This document shows positions 1 to 10,959 of a DNA stretch of 64,000 bases, one piece after another. The position numbers and the translations under genes are program-made. Within the stretch, counting starts at the first letter, position 1. Every line of letters begins with the position of its first letter. This DNA is from Porphyra umbilicalis (lineage: Eukaryota > Rhodophyta > Bangiophyceae > Bangiales > Bangiaceae). Location: contig KV918832.1 of the NCBI GenBank assembly GCA_002049455.2, positions 91,151 to 155,150 on the forward strand, written 5' to 3'. Under the pieces are notes generated by a model. That model was not told the origin of the DNA and did no database searches. It saw only the letters and a program-made list of their open reading frames with translations.

Positions 1-937
1 AGAGCCCAGTGATCGTCATCATTTTGTTGTGCATCTAGCTGCCGACCGCGCTTGCAAAGACGCACGCGTTGCCCAATCGTTGTAGTTTCTTCGACGATGG
101 CCACATCGCGCATTGGAGCACTGCGTTCAGAACCGTCCGACGACTCTTCTCCGTAAGAATAGTGGAAGCTACGGGGACGGCGCCAGACAGGGATGCGCGA
201 CGTGTCGGGCTCTACAGGAACCCGCACGGGACGAGGCCACTCGTGGCGGAAGAACCTGCTGGAAACAGTTGGCTCAGGTGTAGAAGAGGACGCACTTGAG
301 TCATCAGAGGATGGAGGAGCGTACGACGAGGCGGACAAGCAGCTTCCCCCAGACGCGTCCGCAGCAACCATAGCCATGCCGAGACGGCCTTCTTCGCGCC
401 CTGTAGACTCTAGCTTGGGGCGTTGGACGGATAACGCGTCACGGAGCGCTGAAAGAGCTGGCGTAGGGTTCTCCGCATGCGCCTGGGATGAGAAGCGGGA
501 GCGAGTCGAGCCATCTGCCGCCACAGGGACCTCCTGTTTTTGGCCTCGAGGTTTGCGGATGCTTGCGACGATGAGGGAGAGCCCCCGGGCGCGCTTTCCC
601 CTACGGTACGCGACGAAAGACGCATGGTGGAGTTGCAAGTGGAGTAAATAGAAGACAATGCCAGGGAAGCGACGTGCGTGCCAGCTGCTCGAGAGGAGCT
701 TGAATACGGATCTGGTCCACGAGCGCGCTCGTCGGCGCAGGGCACGGTTGTCGCGTCTCCGAGCGCACAGTGTGGCGCTCGTAGGCGCGTTTCGCTCTTC
801 TGTGTACAAGTGCGGCGAGATCAGAGCGACGACCAGATCGATTCGACGCTGTGCTAGCACGGTCATGCGAATTACTCACACTGCCTACATGACGCAATCG
901 CATATCTATTGCACGCATTACACATGAAATGCATGGC

Positions 938-1120
938 ATTTTTGCTCTCTTCCCCATTTTGGCCGATGCCGTCGATGTCAAGAAGGGTGATCAACTGTGC
1001 GAAACAGGTTCTCAGCCATTTATTCAGCCGGATAAAGTCGTTTGACCAATGGGCAGTTGACCAAGAGCCTATCTTGACTTCGACAACATCGGCCAAAATT
1101 GGGAAGACAGCAATATGCAG
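938..1120. repeat. Inverted repeat (foldback) at the edge of a helicase relic
   Basis: Two arms of roughly 45 bp read as imperfect reverse complements. The left arm lies at about 938-985 and the right arm at about 1073-1120, and both contain the core CATCGGCCAAAAT followed by a GGGAAGA-like stretch. About 90 bp separate them. The structure sits just downstream of the minus-strand PIF1 helicase relic, so it may mark an end of that element or be a small foldback insertion. No target duplication was identified. Confidence 0.55.
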
Positions 1121-1760
1121 AGCTAAAGCGACAATGTGCAGAAATCCTGCGCTTTTGTTGCGTGAAGCAATTCTGTGCCCCGTACGCGTGAATTGAGCAC
1201 GCGGCGCGTAAAACGCCATGATGAACAAGATGTTGGTGCCAGACAGCTACCTTGAAGGCACCCGGAAAGACGTCGCCTTCCGGTACCGGAGAAAGCTGGA
1301 CAAAGTCACCATAAAACAGGGCCACAAGTCCACCAAGCGGAACCGCAGGACGACCACGAATAAGGCGACATACCGCATCAAGACAACCCAGGAGCTTTGC
1401 GTCAAACATTGATATCTCATGTACCACGAGAAATCTTGCTGCCGCAATACGTCTTCGTGCGCGACCAGGAATCTTGGCAACCACCAAGCGCACCTCCGCA
1501 CCCGTCTTCATGAGCGCCGTCACCTCGGGTACAGGTCCTAGCCACGAATGCATTCTCACACCGCCGACGGGACATGCTGCAATGCCCGTGGTAGCACACA
1601 GGCGTAGGCCGTGGTCACGCAGGCGCAGATGCTGTGCAAGTTTCTTCAATAGCGAGGTCTTACCTGACCCTACCTCGCCCGTGACGAACGTGCTGCTGCC
1701 ATTAAGTCATCGCTTCACCAGCCCGTTGGCGCGCGAGTCGAGCAGCGGAAGAGGGACGTA
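1020..1760 (-). pseudogene. PIF1-like helicase relic (element A)
   Basis: This is a decayed copy of a PIF1-family superfamily 1B DNA helicase, the type carried by many eukaryotic DNA transposons. Reading from 1760 downward, the Walker A motif GEVGSGKTS lies at about 1651-1680. It is followed by a motif Ia-like stretch (CATTGIAACPVGG) and a Walker B-like stretch LVVHEISMFD near 1400-1440, where the expected Asp of the IDEIS core is His. Next comes the GDFVQLSPV motif near 1288-1312. An in-frame stop lies just upstream of Walker A, and the C-terminal helicase motifs after about 1200 cannot be followed. The Walker B change and the lost C-terminus make activity unlikely. The same family appears again in plus orientation at 55.1-56.2 kb. 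A Helitron origin is possible, but no Rep domain was seen. Confidence 0.75.
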
Positions 1761-2026
1761 GTGGTTACCGTACCCGCCGTGACCCGTTCTCCGGTGCCGC
1801 TTCAATTCACGATCACTAGTCACTGACGTAACGGTGCCCGACACTCTTCGATGAACTTGTACTCTTCTCGCAAAAATGGCCGTCGGCTCTGCACCCGCCC
1901 CCTGTGGCCTGCGCTCCGCGGACGGCTCAGCTATGCTATACGTGTCTAATGAGCGATGAAGACCTCCTGAAGACCAGGACGACTCATCAACCGTCCCTGT
2001 ACCCGCCGAAGCGCTCTGGTAGCCTT

Positions 2027-2569
2027 TCAGCCCTTACCCCAAGAGACCGCCCGACATGCAAGGGCTATCGGCCACGCCTTGAACGCCAAGAGCCGAACAG
2101 GGCACCGGCATACTGGGGCTAGAGTCGGATACGGGGCCGGCACGCCTACGAAGAACCGCTTTTTGTTGCGGTCGACGGAGTTGGGATTGATTCGACGACC
2201 CGGCATGGAAGAATAGTATTTGACACGGATGATGTCGCTTGCTGATCTCAGTAGCCGGAAGAACTTGGATGCACCGGCCACCGTCGCCAAACCCAACTCG
2301 TGCGACTCATCGCCGCGCAGCAGTACACGCAGAGCGCGTTGCGCGCACGACTGCGGATAGGCAACTTGGATCCCCAGTACCGAAAGGTGCGCCGCGTCGT
2401 ACACCGAGTTAGTTGCCGCGGCCCTGTTGTCAAACACCTTGATGTCAAGGATACCCAGGCGCCACACGTGCGCGGTGAGCTCCTGCGGGTCTCCGCTGTT
2501 CAGACCGATGGCCGTGAAGACGAGGGACGCGCTGATGGCACCAGGCCATCGACAGGCCACCAAGATCAT
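2027..2569 (-). pseudogene. Possible 3'-5' exonuclease-like domain upstream of the PIF1 relic
   Basis: An open frame of 180 codons lies directly upstream, on the minus strand, of the PIF1 relic. Its middle part reads like the C-terminal half of a DEDD 3'-5' exonuclease of the RNase D/EXD1 kind. A GDPQEL-type stretch with a following His is succeeded by LDIKVFDNRAAATNSV, then LSVLGIQVAYPQ, resembling the 'nVfDtq.A' block of that family. The 53.5-kb ORF ahead of the other PIF1 copy shows a comparable pattern (an LGI/VGI block and an AL.VLLR block), suggesting a shared exonuclease plus helicase module. The family assignment is weak because the N-terminal catalytic residues are not clear. No start codon is certain. 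Confidence 0.35.
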
Positions 2570-2862
2570 TGCAGAAAGTTAACACGTTCCACCCGTGCGA
2601 CGAAAAAAGCAAAAGTGGTGAGCGGCACAATGCACCGGCGTCGTCTGGAGAGTTGGCTGCGAGTCACCTCTATCCACGCCCACAATTGCGCACCTTCAAG
2701 CCGATTGAACGCAGATACAAAATGCAAGCGTTAATGCGGCGTTGCTGGGATTCATTTTTCTTTCTGCTTGTCCATGGAACAGAACCACGCTCTAACCAGC
2801 ACTATCACAATAATACAGTGTATTTTAGCACCTCCGATTTCGACAGTGTAGAGCGCTCTATG

Positions 2863-3427
2863 AGAGCATCTCCACCAATGGATCCAAACACCCGAACGCC
2901 TAAACGTGGCACGGTTTTTCCAAACGGGCATTGGTGGCTGAGATGCCATCAAAAACTAGGGTGTGACGGTCCAAAAATAGACCATCCTCACATATTATAG
3001 TCGTCTAATCGACCTCGTGTCCAAGACACGCGATTACTTTGGGTTCGAATCTTCAACGGCAGGGCCACTCCAAACGGGCCTGTTTGGAGGCAGGCCGCTC
3101 CAACCAGACCCGTTTGGATGCGCCCCCAACCGTTTGGTAATTCCCTGGTTCCATTTTGAGACAACCTACGCCAATGGAAAGAGTGACCCGCGGCATGCAA
3201 ACAGTGATGCGTCGATCGGCCATCCACCGAGGTTCTTTGAACGGTAACTGTGGATTTTCGGTCCGCCGCAAAAGAGGCCCACCCAGAGTGAGCATCCAGG
3301 GGAGCCCAAGATTGAGACGTGACCTGTTTAGTTTTGACTTGACATTTGGAGAGCCAGTGCCAGGGCCACACGTTGGGCACTCGTGACGCTTGGCTTTGGC
3401 TTTTGGCTTCATTGCTGGAGACGCTCT
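2863..3427. mobile_element. MITE-like inverted-repeat element, copy 1 (565 bp)
   Basis: The left end reads AGAGCATCTCCACCAATGG and the right end is its near reverse complement (ATTGCTGGAGACGCTCT). The first ~85 bp are themselves a palindrome: CACCAATGG is answered by CATTGGTGGCTGAGATG, so the end can fold into a hairpin. Several copies of a CCAAACGGGC/CCGTTTGG motif lie inside in both orientations, the usual look of subterminal transposase sites. There is no coding capacity. A second copy of the same length starts at 4695. The target duplication and superfamily were not settled. Confidence 0.75.
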
Positions 3428-3430
3428 GAG

Positions 3431-3570
3431 AAAATCTCCACCATTGGAGCCAACCGTCCAACCCAACGGCCACGTGTGCCCAACGTGTGGTGCTGTCACT
3501 GGCTCTCCAAAGGCAGGAACAAAACTAAGCAGATCACGTCTCAAATTTGGGCTCGCCTCGACGTCGAGCA
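3431..3570. repeat. Inverted partial copy of the MITE right end
   Basis: Read in reverse complement, this stretch matches about 3290-3427. It includes the GAGCCCAA..TTGAGACGTGA block, TTTGGAGAGCCAGTG, CACACGTTGGGCAC and a terminal GGTGGAGATT. It abuts copy 1 head to head, so two element ends face each other within a few bases. This points to nested insertion or an aborted inversion. Confidence 0.65.
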
Positions 3571-4694
3571 TGGAAAAACACCCCAGATGTCTAAGCGGAA
3601 TCCACCACACAATCGGCGCCGCACACGGGCCCTTTAAGGCTTAGTTGTCTAAGGGCCTCACCCGGAATACCGGCTTCTCATTGGTTTTCGAGCGGTCGCG
3701 TGTGCTCCGGCATTGTCGTTGGTGCCGCGAACACTTTTCAGGGTAGCTCTAATGTAAGGGGTGTATGTAGGGCTCTCCTTAATTGCGTGCAGCATCCCGC
3801 CTTTTTGCCAGCCACAGCCCCAAACAGCCCCTCCGACCGCACCACTTGCGCCTATTGAAGCAGCGGTCGCCAACCTATGACCGTAGCAACTACTACCAAC
3901 ATGAGAAAAGAGAGAATGACAACCAATGTACGCCACGACATCAGGTAGGTGCGTGTATAAGGCAACTTGGCTCCCACCTAATCATGGACGGCACGGACCT
4001 TCGCCCTACCACCAGACCACATCACCAAGCTCCCCCCTCTCACGGGCCCGGATGGTGGACGCCGGCCTACGACCGTAGAGTCCACCACCGACGCAAGCAG
4101 ACAAAAACTACGAGGGAGGAGAGGGGGGGGGGAATCAACCGGGGTGACGACCGTCCGCCGCCCGCCGCCGGCCACTTGTCCACGGCGGGAGGCGCAATGA
4201 TGCCTGACCGTGGGGGCAGAAAGCAACGAGGGAGGGGGGCAGGGGAGGTCAAGGGCAAAGGAGACGTACTCGAGGTGGAGGCGGGTGGGGCGCGCCAGGT
4301 GTGCCGAGGCGGCCGTCGATCCCAGGCGCACAACGACGGCGGGGAGAGACGATGAACACACTTGACGTGAAGCAGCTGGCCCGCGTTTCCAAAACGGACG
4401 TAGTGTCGTTCAGGTAGAGCCTCCCAATCTGCCTCGTTTTCTTTATATTGGCCCAGACCGTCGATTTCATGGGTACCCCTCACAGACGACCTTGATGCAC
4501 ACTTGTCTAACCCTCCCCCAATGCCTGCACGGGGCGGTCTAAGCTCGTGCTTTGACCGCCGATTGAGCGGTGGAATCCGCCTCGACATTCGTGCCAGGTC
4601 CCTGCTTTCTTCGTATACCGACGTCTCTGGCGGTGGGCCTCTTTTGAGGCACGCAAGTATTCCCACAGACGCACTACAGTGCGTTCTCGTTGTA

Positions 4695-5259
4695 AGAGCG
4701 TCTCCACCAATGGATCCTAACACCCAAATGCCCAAACGTGGCACGGTTTTGCCAAACGGGCATTGGTGGCTGAGATGCCATCAGAAACTAGGGTGTGACG
4801 GTCTAAAAATAGACCATCCTCACATATTATAGTCGTCTAATCGACCTCGTGTCCATGACACGCGATTACTTTGGGTTCGAATCTTCAACGGCAGGGCCAC
4901 TCCAAACGGGCCTGTTTGGAGGCAGGCCGCTCCAACCAGGCCTGTTTGGATGCAACCCCAACCGTTTGGTAATTCCCTGGTTCCATTTTGAGCCAACCTA
5001 CGCCAATGGAAAGCGTAATCCGTGGCATGCAAACAGTGATATGGCAATTGGTCATCCACCGAGAATCTTTGCCGGGCATTCATGGATGGTCTGTCGGCCA
5101 CAAAAGAGGCCCACCCATAGTGAGCATCCAGGAAAGCCCAAGATTGGGACGTGACCTGTTTTTTGTTTAAACGACGTTTGGAAAGCCAGTGACAGGGCCA
5201 CACGTTGGGCACTCATGACGTTTGGCTTTGGCTTTTGGCTGAATTGGTCGAGACATTCT
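4695..5259. mobile_element. MITE-like inverted-repeat element, copy 2 (565 bp)
   Basis: This is a second copy of the element at 2863, with the same length, orientation and order of blocks: a left hairpin end, GTGTGACGGTC..AAAATAGACCATCC, the CCAAACGGGCCTGTTTGG cluster, TTCCCTGGTTCCATTTTGAG and CACGTTGGGCACTC. The left terminus is AGAGCGTCTCCACCAATGG. The right terminus (TTGGTCGAGACATTCT) is a more degenerate complement. The two copies differ by scattered substitutions. The short ORFs inside are unlikely to be real. Confidence 0.75.
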
Positions 5260-5649
5260 AAGAGACAGCAGATTCTGCTCAAAATGAATAAAAAGTGGCC
5301 TACATGGTCCGGAACGGAAGACACGCGACCAATATTCTCTTGGAAACGATTCTGTTATAACGAGAACGAACTGTACAGAGAGTCTCTATGACTGCCAGAT
5401 CGTCTCGCAACTGTCTGCAAGCCACGGGTCACGCTTTCCATTGGCTTTCTTCGTTCGAACAGGGAACGAGGGGTTGGCCAAACGACTCGAGGCGTCTCCA
5501 AACAGGCCAGTTTGGAGTGGCGCTGCCATTCAAGCTCCAAAAGAAGGGCGATCCCGCGAGGCCACCACGAGATGCAATAAGGGATTTGAAAATGTCAGAA
5601 TTGTTTTTTTTGGGGCGTCACACCACCGTTTCACACTGTTTTTGGACCT

Positions 5650-5735
5650 CGCTTTCTCCACCAATGCCCCCGTTGGCCAAACGGTGCCACGTTTGGCTGT
5701 TTGGACTGTTGCAGCCATTGGTGGAGATGCTCTGG
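5650..5735. mobile_element. Solo terminal hairpin of the MITE family
   Basis: About 85 bp read in reverse complement as the left-end hairpin of the 565-bp elements. The order is AGAGCATCTCCACCAATGG, then CCAAACGTGGCAC, a GTTTGGCC block, and CATTGGTGGAGA. Both arms are present but the element body is missing. It may be a minimal mobile unit, or one end left after excision or recombination. Confidence 0.6.
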
Positions 5736-5739
5736 GACT

Positions 5740-8276
5740 GCATCGCGCAGACTCAGGCCCAGTCTTCACCACGGCTCCCAGCGTGCACGCACGCGAGTGA
5801 ACAAATGAGAGGGCTGCGTTCCAATCACGGCTGCTTCTTGTCTACCAATCTGCCGCGACCGGCGGTTCCGCTCACAAACGACTTACGCTCAAAACAGGCT
5901 CCTTTTGGAACGATTGGGGTCAGGACCGGAGCGTGTGCGAGATTTTCTGGAATATCTCGCACACGAACACGCGTGGAGAGGCCACCTCGTGATGCTAAGT
6001 TGGTTTTTCGACCCTGGTCGACTTTCAGAAAGTGATGCCCACAAGCGTCACACCACGACACGGGGCACCACACAACGGGGACACAAATGGGCAATGGTCA
6101 CTGATTGGGCGCTTGCGGCTACCGCTCTTGCCTGTGCCACAGCAACCGAGATCGCGTGGCTGGCATCCAAGGATCTCTTTTTCAACCAATTTGCGAACAC
6201 TTCTGCTGCGCCGTCAAGACCATCGGCGACCCAGACGAAAAGCAGTACTTTGACGTCATATTTTGGTCGACCACGTTCATATGTGCTCACCGTCGAGAGA
6301 TGGTTTCATTGAGGAGCTCGAGACTGCTTCAAGATTATGAGATAGGGCCCAATCGCTCCCATCTATCTCCACTTTTGACAGCAGTCCTTGAGGACACGAA
6401 TGCAGACTGCCAACTCTGAAACGGAGATCAAGTCCCGTTTTCCAAGTGTATGTGTGCATCACTACACTCTGGTAGCACCCTGTCCTAAAGGCCAGGGAAT
6501 AAAGAAGGCGCAAAGTGCGACGAACAGCCTCGGAGTATTCAACCCCAGAACGCCTTGGAAAGGCAAGCGCCACAGAAAAACATCACAGAAAAAAAAGAGG
6601 AGCAGCACAACCGATGCCGTGCTGCCATTTCAACACAATTATCCGTCCTGCCAGACTCGCCCGACTCCTCCCCTGTCCCGCTGCCGCCACCGTCACCCAC
6701 GGCTGTGCCGCCAGCCGCGACATCTCTTTCCTGCCCCCAACGCCCGCACAATGCACTTGGCCGAGGTGTGGAATGTCTTGGCCGCACCCGACGCCCACAC
6801 GGGCGACGCCGGCCGTCGACCGCCACGGCGCCGCTACGGGCGCACGCCCCCCCCCCCGTGCCTCACCGCGTCGGGTCGCACCGACGTCTCTTCGACCCGG
6901 CGGGCGTATCCGAAGGAAGACGCGCCTCGGCCGCCGCTGGCTTCTGCCGCGACAATGTTGTCGTCGTGCGCCCGCCCAGGTGAGGAGACCGCCGCGCGCA
7001 GCTGCGCGACGCCGACGCTGCGCCGAAGATGTGTCAACCACGCCTTCGCGTCTGCCGTTGCGGCGCCATATGGCGCTACCCACGGCTGCCGTGCCCGCAC
7101 CCGCCGCCGACAACCGGTGCGGCACGGACGTGGCGCACCGGGTGTCGGCACCCACCCTGCCGCCCTTCCGGCGCTGCCGCGGCCGCCCCGCCGCCAACTG
7201 CGACTGTGCGGCACCACCCGCCTCGGCGGCGCACCGGTCGCACGCGACACGCCAGGACCGCCGACGCCCGGCCGCCCGCCACCCGACGCGTTTAGTGCCG
7301 TGCCCCGCGCCGCCGCCGCCGCCGCGTGGCCGTGCCGGCGGCCGCCACGGTGGAGGTCACGCCGGCGGCAATAGCAGCGGCACCGCCGCCGATGCCGCGC
7401 CACTCGAGGTCAGGCGGGGTGAGGGGGGGTTGGAGGGGCGGACGGGTAGGGGATGCGCATGACACGGCCGCCACAGACGGCGACGCGACGCCCGACGGCG
7501 AGCGGCCGCCGCGCGCCGCGCCATCAGAAGACGCGCACGGCGCCACCGCCGCGCACGTTTCCGGAGGTGCGGCGCGCGTGCCCAACACGGCCCCCTCCTC
7601 GTGGAGCGGCCGTGGCCGCCCAGCGACACACGGGGGGGACACGCTGCGCACTGCGTCGGCGGCGGCGTCGGCAGTGGCACACCCCGCCACGCCGACGCTG
7701 GCCAGTGGCCACCCACCGGCGGCCGTGGCAGCGGCGGCGCGTGCCCTTGGCGGCCGGTCTCCCGCGCCTTTGCCCGCGCGCCCGAGTCAGCCGACGCGCC
7801 GCCACCAAAGCTAGGCGCGCTGCCCCCGCCGGCGAGCGAGCGCCGCGCGTCCGACGCCGCTGCCTGCGACACCGGCGCGTGTGGCCGACGGCGGCCGCAT
7901 CGCCGCTGCGCACCCCGATCGGCAGCGGTCGCAAGGGTGGCCAGGGCCGGCCGTGGTGCGCGCGTACGAGCCGAGCGCGAGGGCGCCGCCGGTGGTCACA
8001 CCCCCACGCGGAACAGAGGCACGGGCAGGGCACAACCATACGGCGCGGGCCACCTGCACAGCTTCCCGCACTTCTCCTGGGCGGTGCTTGCCCATGCACC
8101 TCCGCCGCAGCATACCAAACGCGCCACGCCTGTGGTCGTGCCCGGACGGCGCACCTGTTAGGAAGCTCTTTGTACCGCGGCGGTCACGTCCGTCGCGCCC
8201 GTCGCATCCCACCCGCAGGGTCAGTGTAGAGCTCAGTCAAACGCAAAAGCTTCTTCTCTTCTCCCCGCGTTCGAGA
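5740..8276. other. No supported gene; GC-rich island at 6.6-8.2 kb
   Basis: From 5740 to about 6480 the DNA is of mixed composition with no recognisable protein. From about 6600 to 8230 GC is extreme, and long open frames occur in four or more frames on both strands. That is what this composition gives by chance. None of the translations carries a recognisable domain, and no start, splice signal or ordered codon pattern singles one out. A short run of ten C lies at about 6848-6857. Confidence 0.5.
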
Positions 8277-8664
8277 CTAGCCGTCGGACGCTCTCTACTT
8301 ATATCCCTGCTGACGGTGCTCGCCCCTCCCTCGGCACTCGCCCGCAGTCGGGCCTCCCAGCCTGCACGCGCCGCGGCCCTCACCCGCGGCCATCGGGCAG
8401 GTTGCCCGCCGCCGCTCTGCCCTGCGCCTCGGCTCCCTCCAGCCGACTGCTCGGGCCCCGGCGGCCCTGCACTCATTCCGCTCGCCTCTTCTTGCCCACT
8501 CAGACGGCCGCCTCAGGCGCAGCCTCCTGGGTGAGACGCACCCGCCGTGCAAACCGCTGCCCGGCGGTGAGGCCCGGCAGTGGTGCGTGGCAGGAGGTGC
8601 GGCAGTCTGTGGGGAGCACGGGCAATCCCGCCTGCAACTCCCCACAGCCGCCTAAGTGCCGTGG
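8277..8664 (-). repeat. Inverted partial LTR of the copia family
   Basis: This stretch is the reverse complement of the 3' LTR at 10530-10959 over nearly its whole length. It includes a TATA-box-like motif (GGATATAAGT when read on the minus strand) and the block CCCGGCGGTGAGGCCCGGC. It lacks the outermost U3 end and joins the internal copia sequence directly. An LTR pointing against the coding region cannot be the element's original 5' LTR in place. It is a second LTR copy brought in by insertion or rearrangement. Confidence 0.75.
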
Positions 8665-10529
8665 GGGAGAAGGACGAGGCGCCGGACAGCGGCAGTGACC
8701 AGGATGCGGCGTCGGACGGCGGCAGTGACAGCGACGCCCCGCCCCCGCTTGCGTCGGACTCGGACGAGGAGCCGGCGTCCCTCCACCCAGCACGCTTACT
8801 ATGGGCCAAGCCCCCGCGCCGTGCGCACGCCACCGCGGCATGGGTGTCGCCAGCTGGACCGTTCGTCGCCGTCGGCGACGGGACGCGCATTACGGGGCGG
8901 ATCTCGCCCCCCGTCGGTCTTGGGCGCGGGCTCCATGCCTGGGCTCTCGCTGCCTCCGCCGGCGGCGGGCCCGACAAGATGCACATCCGCCGGGCGATGA
9001 AAGCGGCCGATTGGCTGGAGCTTCACAAGGCCAATCAGAAGGAGGTGGACGCCCTGTGGGCGAACAAGACATGGGTCCTATTCGACCTCCCGCAGGGCAA
9101 GAAGCTCACGGAGACGCAGATGCTATCCGAGCCGAAGCGCGGCCCGGACGGTAAGGTGGACCGGTAAAAGGGGCGTCTGGTCGCCCGCGGCGACACAAAG
9201 ACGCACTTCGTCGATTACTTCGACGTCTGGGCACCGGTGGCACGCTACTCTACCCTGCGGGCGCTCCTGGCGCACTGCGCCGCGGACGGGCTCGTCACCG
9301 CGCAGCTGGACGTGGAGACGGCGTTCTTGAACGGGGACCTAGAGGAGGAGATCTACATTCGCCAGCCGCAGGGGTACGAGCGCGGCGACACGGCCAAGGT
9401 GTGCCTGCTCAAGAAGGCCCTGTACGGCCTCAAGCAAGCCGCACGCGCGTGGAACAAGAATTTGGAGGACGTGCTCATCAAGGCGGGATTCCGGCCCACC
9501 GACGCTGACCCGTGTCTGTACGTCGGGACGGTCGCAGGGGACAAGGTGTCCATCCTCGTTTACGTGGACGACCTCCTCGTCGCCGCCAAGTCGGCGAAGC
9601 GCGTGGACGCGGGGAAACGGGTCATCCTCGTTGCCTTCATGGCGCGCGACATGAGCGCGCCGACCTACTTCCTCGGGATGCACATCGAGCGCGACAGGGG
9701 GACCGGGGCTCTGCGCCTCAGCCAGCACCAGTATGCGAGCAACCTGCTCTAGCGGTTTGGCCTACCGGACGCCAACCCCGTGCGCCTCCCCATGGGGGTG
9801 GGGGACCACCTGCACAAGGACGGGGAGGCGCTGCCGAAACCTCTCATCCAATCCTACCAAGAGCTGTTGGGCGCGCTGCTGTATCTGGTGAACGGGACAC
9901 TCCCGGACATCGCCTTCGCCGTGGGACGCTTGAGCCGCTACGCTGCGGCGCCCACGGCGGAGCACTAGGCTGCCGCCAAAACCATTCTCCGATACATCAA
10001 GGGGTCCACTCACCTGGGCCTGAAGTACGCCGCGCCGGGGGAGCTGGTCGGATACTCCGACGCCGACTTTGCGGTGGACGTCGACTCGCGGCGCTCCACG
10101 ACTGGGTACGTATTTATCTACAACGGCGCGGCCATCAGCTGGGTCAGTAAGATCCAGCAAACGGTCGCAGCCTCGACCACCGAGGCGGAGTACGTGGCGG
10201 GTGCGATGGCGGCGAAGGAGGCCATATGGCTGCGTCGCCTCCTCGGCACCCTGACGGGCACGTCCAAGGCCGTACAGATGAAGTGCGACAACCAGGGCGC
10301 GCTGGAGCTGATGCACAACACCGTCAGCTCGCCCCGTACCAAGCACATCGCCATCAGCCACGACTTCATCCGCGAGAAGATGGCCGAGAAGCAGATCATC
10401 ATGAAGCACGTCCCGACCGGCAAGATGGCCGAGGACGCGCTCACCAAGCCCCTCGCAGTGCCTGCCTTCATGAAAGGCATTGCAGCGATGGGTCTCTACC
10501 TCACCCTCTAGACGGCGCACGCGGGGGAG
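8665..10529 (+). mobile_element. Ty1/copia retrotransposon fossil, internal region (reverse transcriptase and RNase H)
   Basis: This is the 3' half of a Ty1/copia (Pseudoviridae-type) polyprotein. The recognised parts, in order, are: an acidic Ser/Asp-rich linker; the copia reverse transcriptase with the family's DVETAFLNGDL block (about 9307-9340), ALYGLKQAARAW, and the YVDD catalytic box (about 9560-9572); and RNase H with [17 protein letters not shown] and the ASTTEAEY block (near 10170). The usual copia tail DALTKPL follows. Gag, protease and most of integrase are absent. A GGGGGAG polypurine tract directly precedes the 3' LTR. The element is broken, with a handful of breaks in the part that remains. 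Its strongly conserved motifs suggest a fairly young copy. Confidence 0.92.
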
Positions 10530-10959
10530 TGTTGGGGCGCGGGAGGCAACTACACGGTGCTCCCCCCGCGGCCTCGGCACTAAGGCGGCGGTGGGGAGGT
10601 GCAGGCGGGATTGCCCGTGCTCCCCACAGACTGCCGCACCTCCTGCCACGCACCACTGCCGGGCCTCACCGCCGGGCAGCGGTTTGCACGGCGGGTGCGT
10701 CTCACCCAGGAGGCTGCGCCTGAGGCGGCCGTCTGAGTGGGCAAGAAGAGGCGAGCGGAATGAGTGCAGGGCCGCCGGGGCCCGAGCAGTCGGCTGGAGG
10801 GAGCCGAGGCGCAGGGCAGAGCGGCGGCGGGCAACCTGCCCGATGGCCGCGGGTGAGGGCCGCGGCGCGTGCAGGCTGGGAGGCCCGACTGCGGGCGAGT
10901 GCCGAGGGAGGGGCGAGCACCGTCTAGAGGGGTATAAGCTAAGAGCGTCCGAGGGCTAG
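10530..10959 (+). repeat. Copia 3' LTR, truncated at its far end
   Basis: The repeat starts TGTTGGGGCGCGGGAGG immediately after the polypurine tract, the normal start of a copia LTR. A TATA-like GGTATAAGC lies near 10931. The usual CA end was not found: the sequence runs straight into an inverted LTR copy at about 10960, sharing a CTAG at the join. Confidence 0.8.

Noticed and set aside
1020-2569. Helitron assignment for the PIF1 relic
   Set aside because: A helicase is present, but no HUH Rep domain and no Helitron-type CTRR end hairpin were found, so only the PIF1 family name is used.
6600-8230. Long open frames in several frames of the 6.6-8.2 kb island (up to 328 codons)
   Set aside because: At this GC content stop codons are rare, and frames overlap on both strands. 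None has a domain or a preferred start, so no gene was called.
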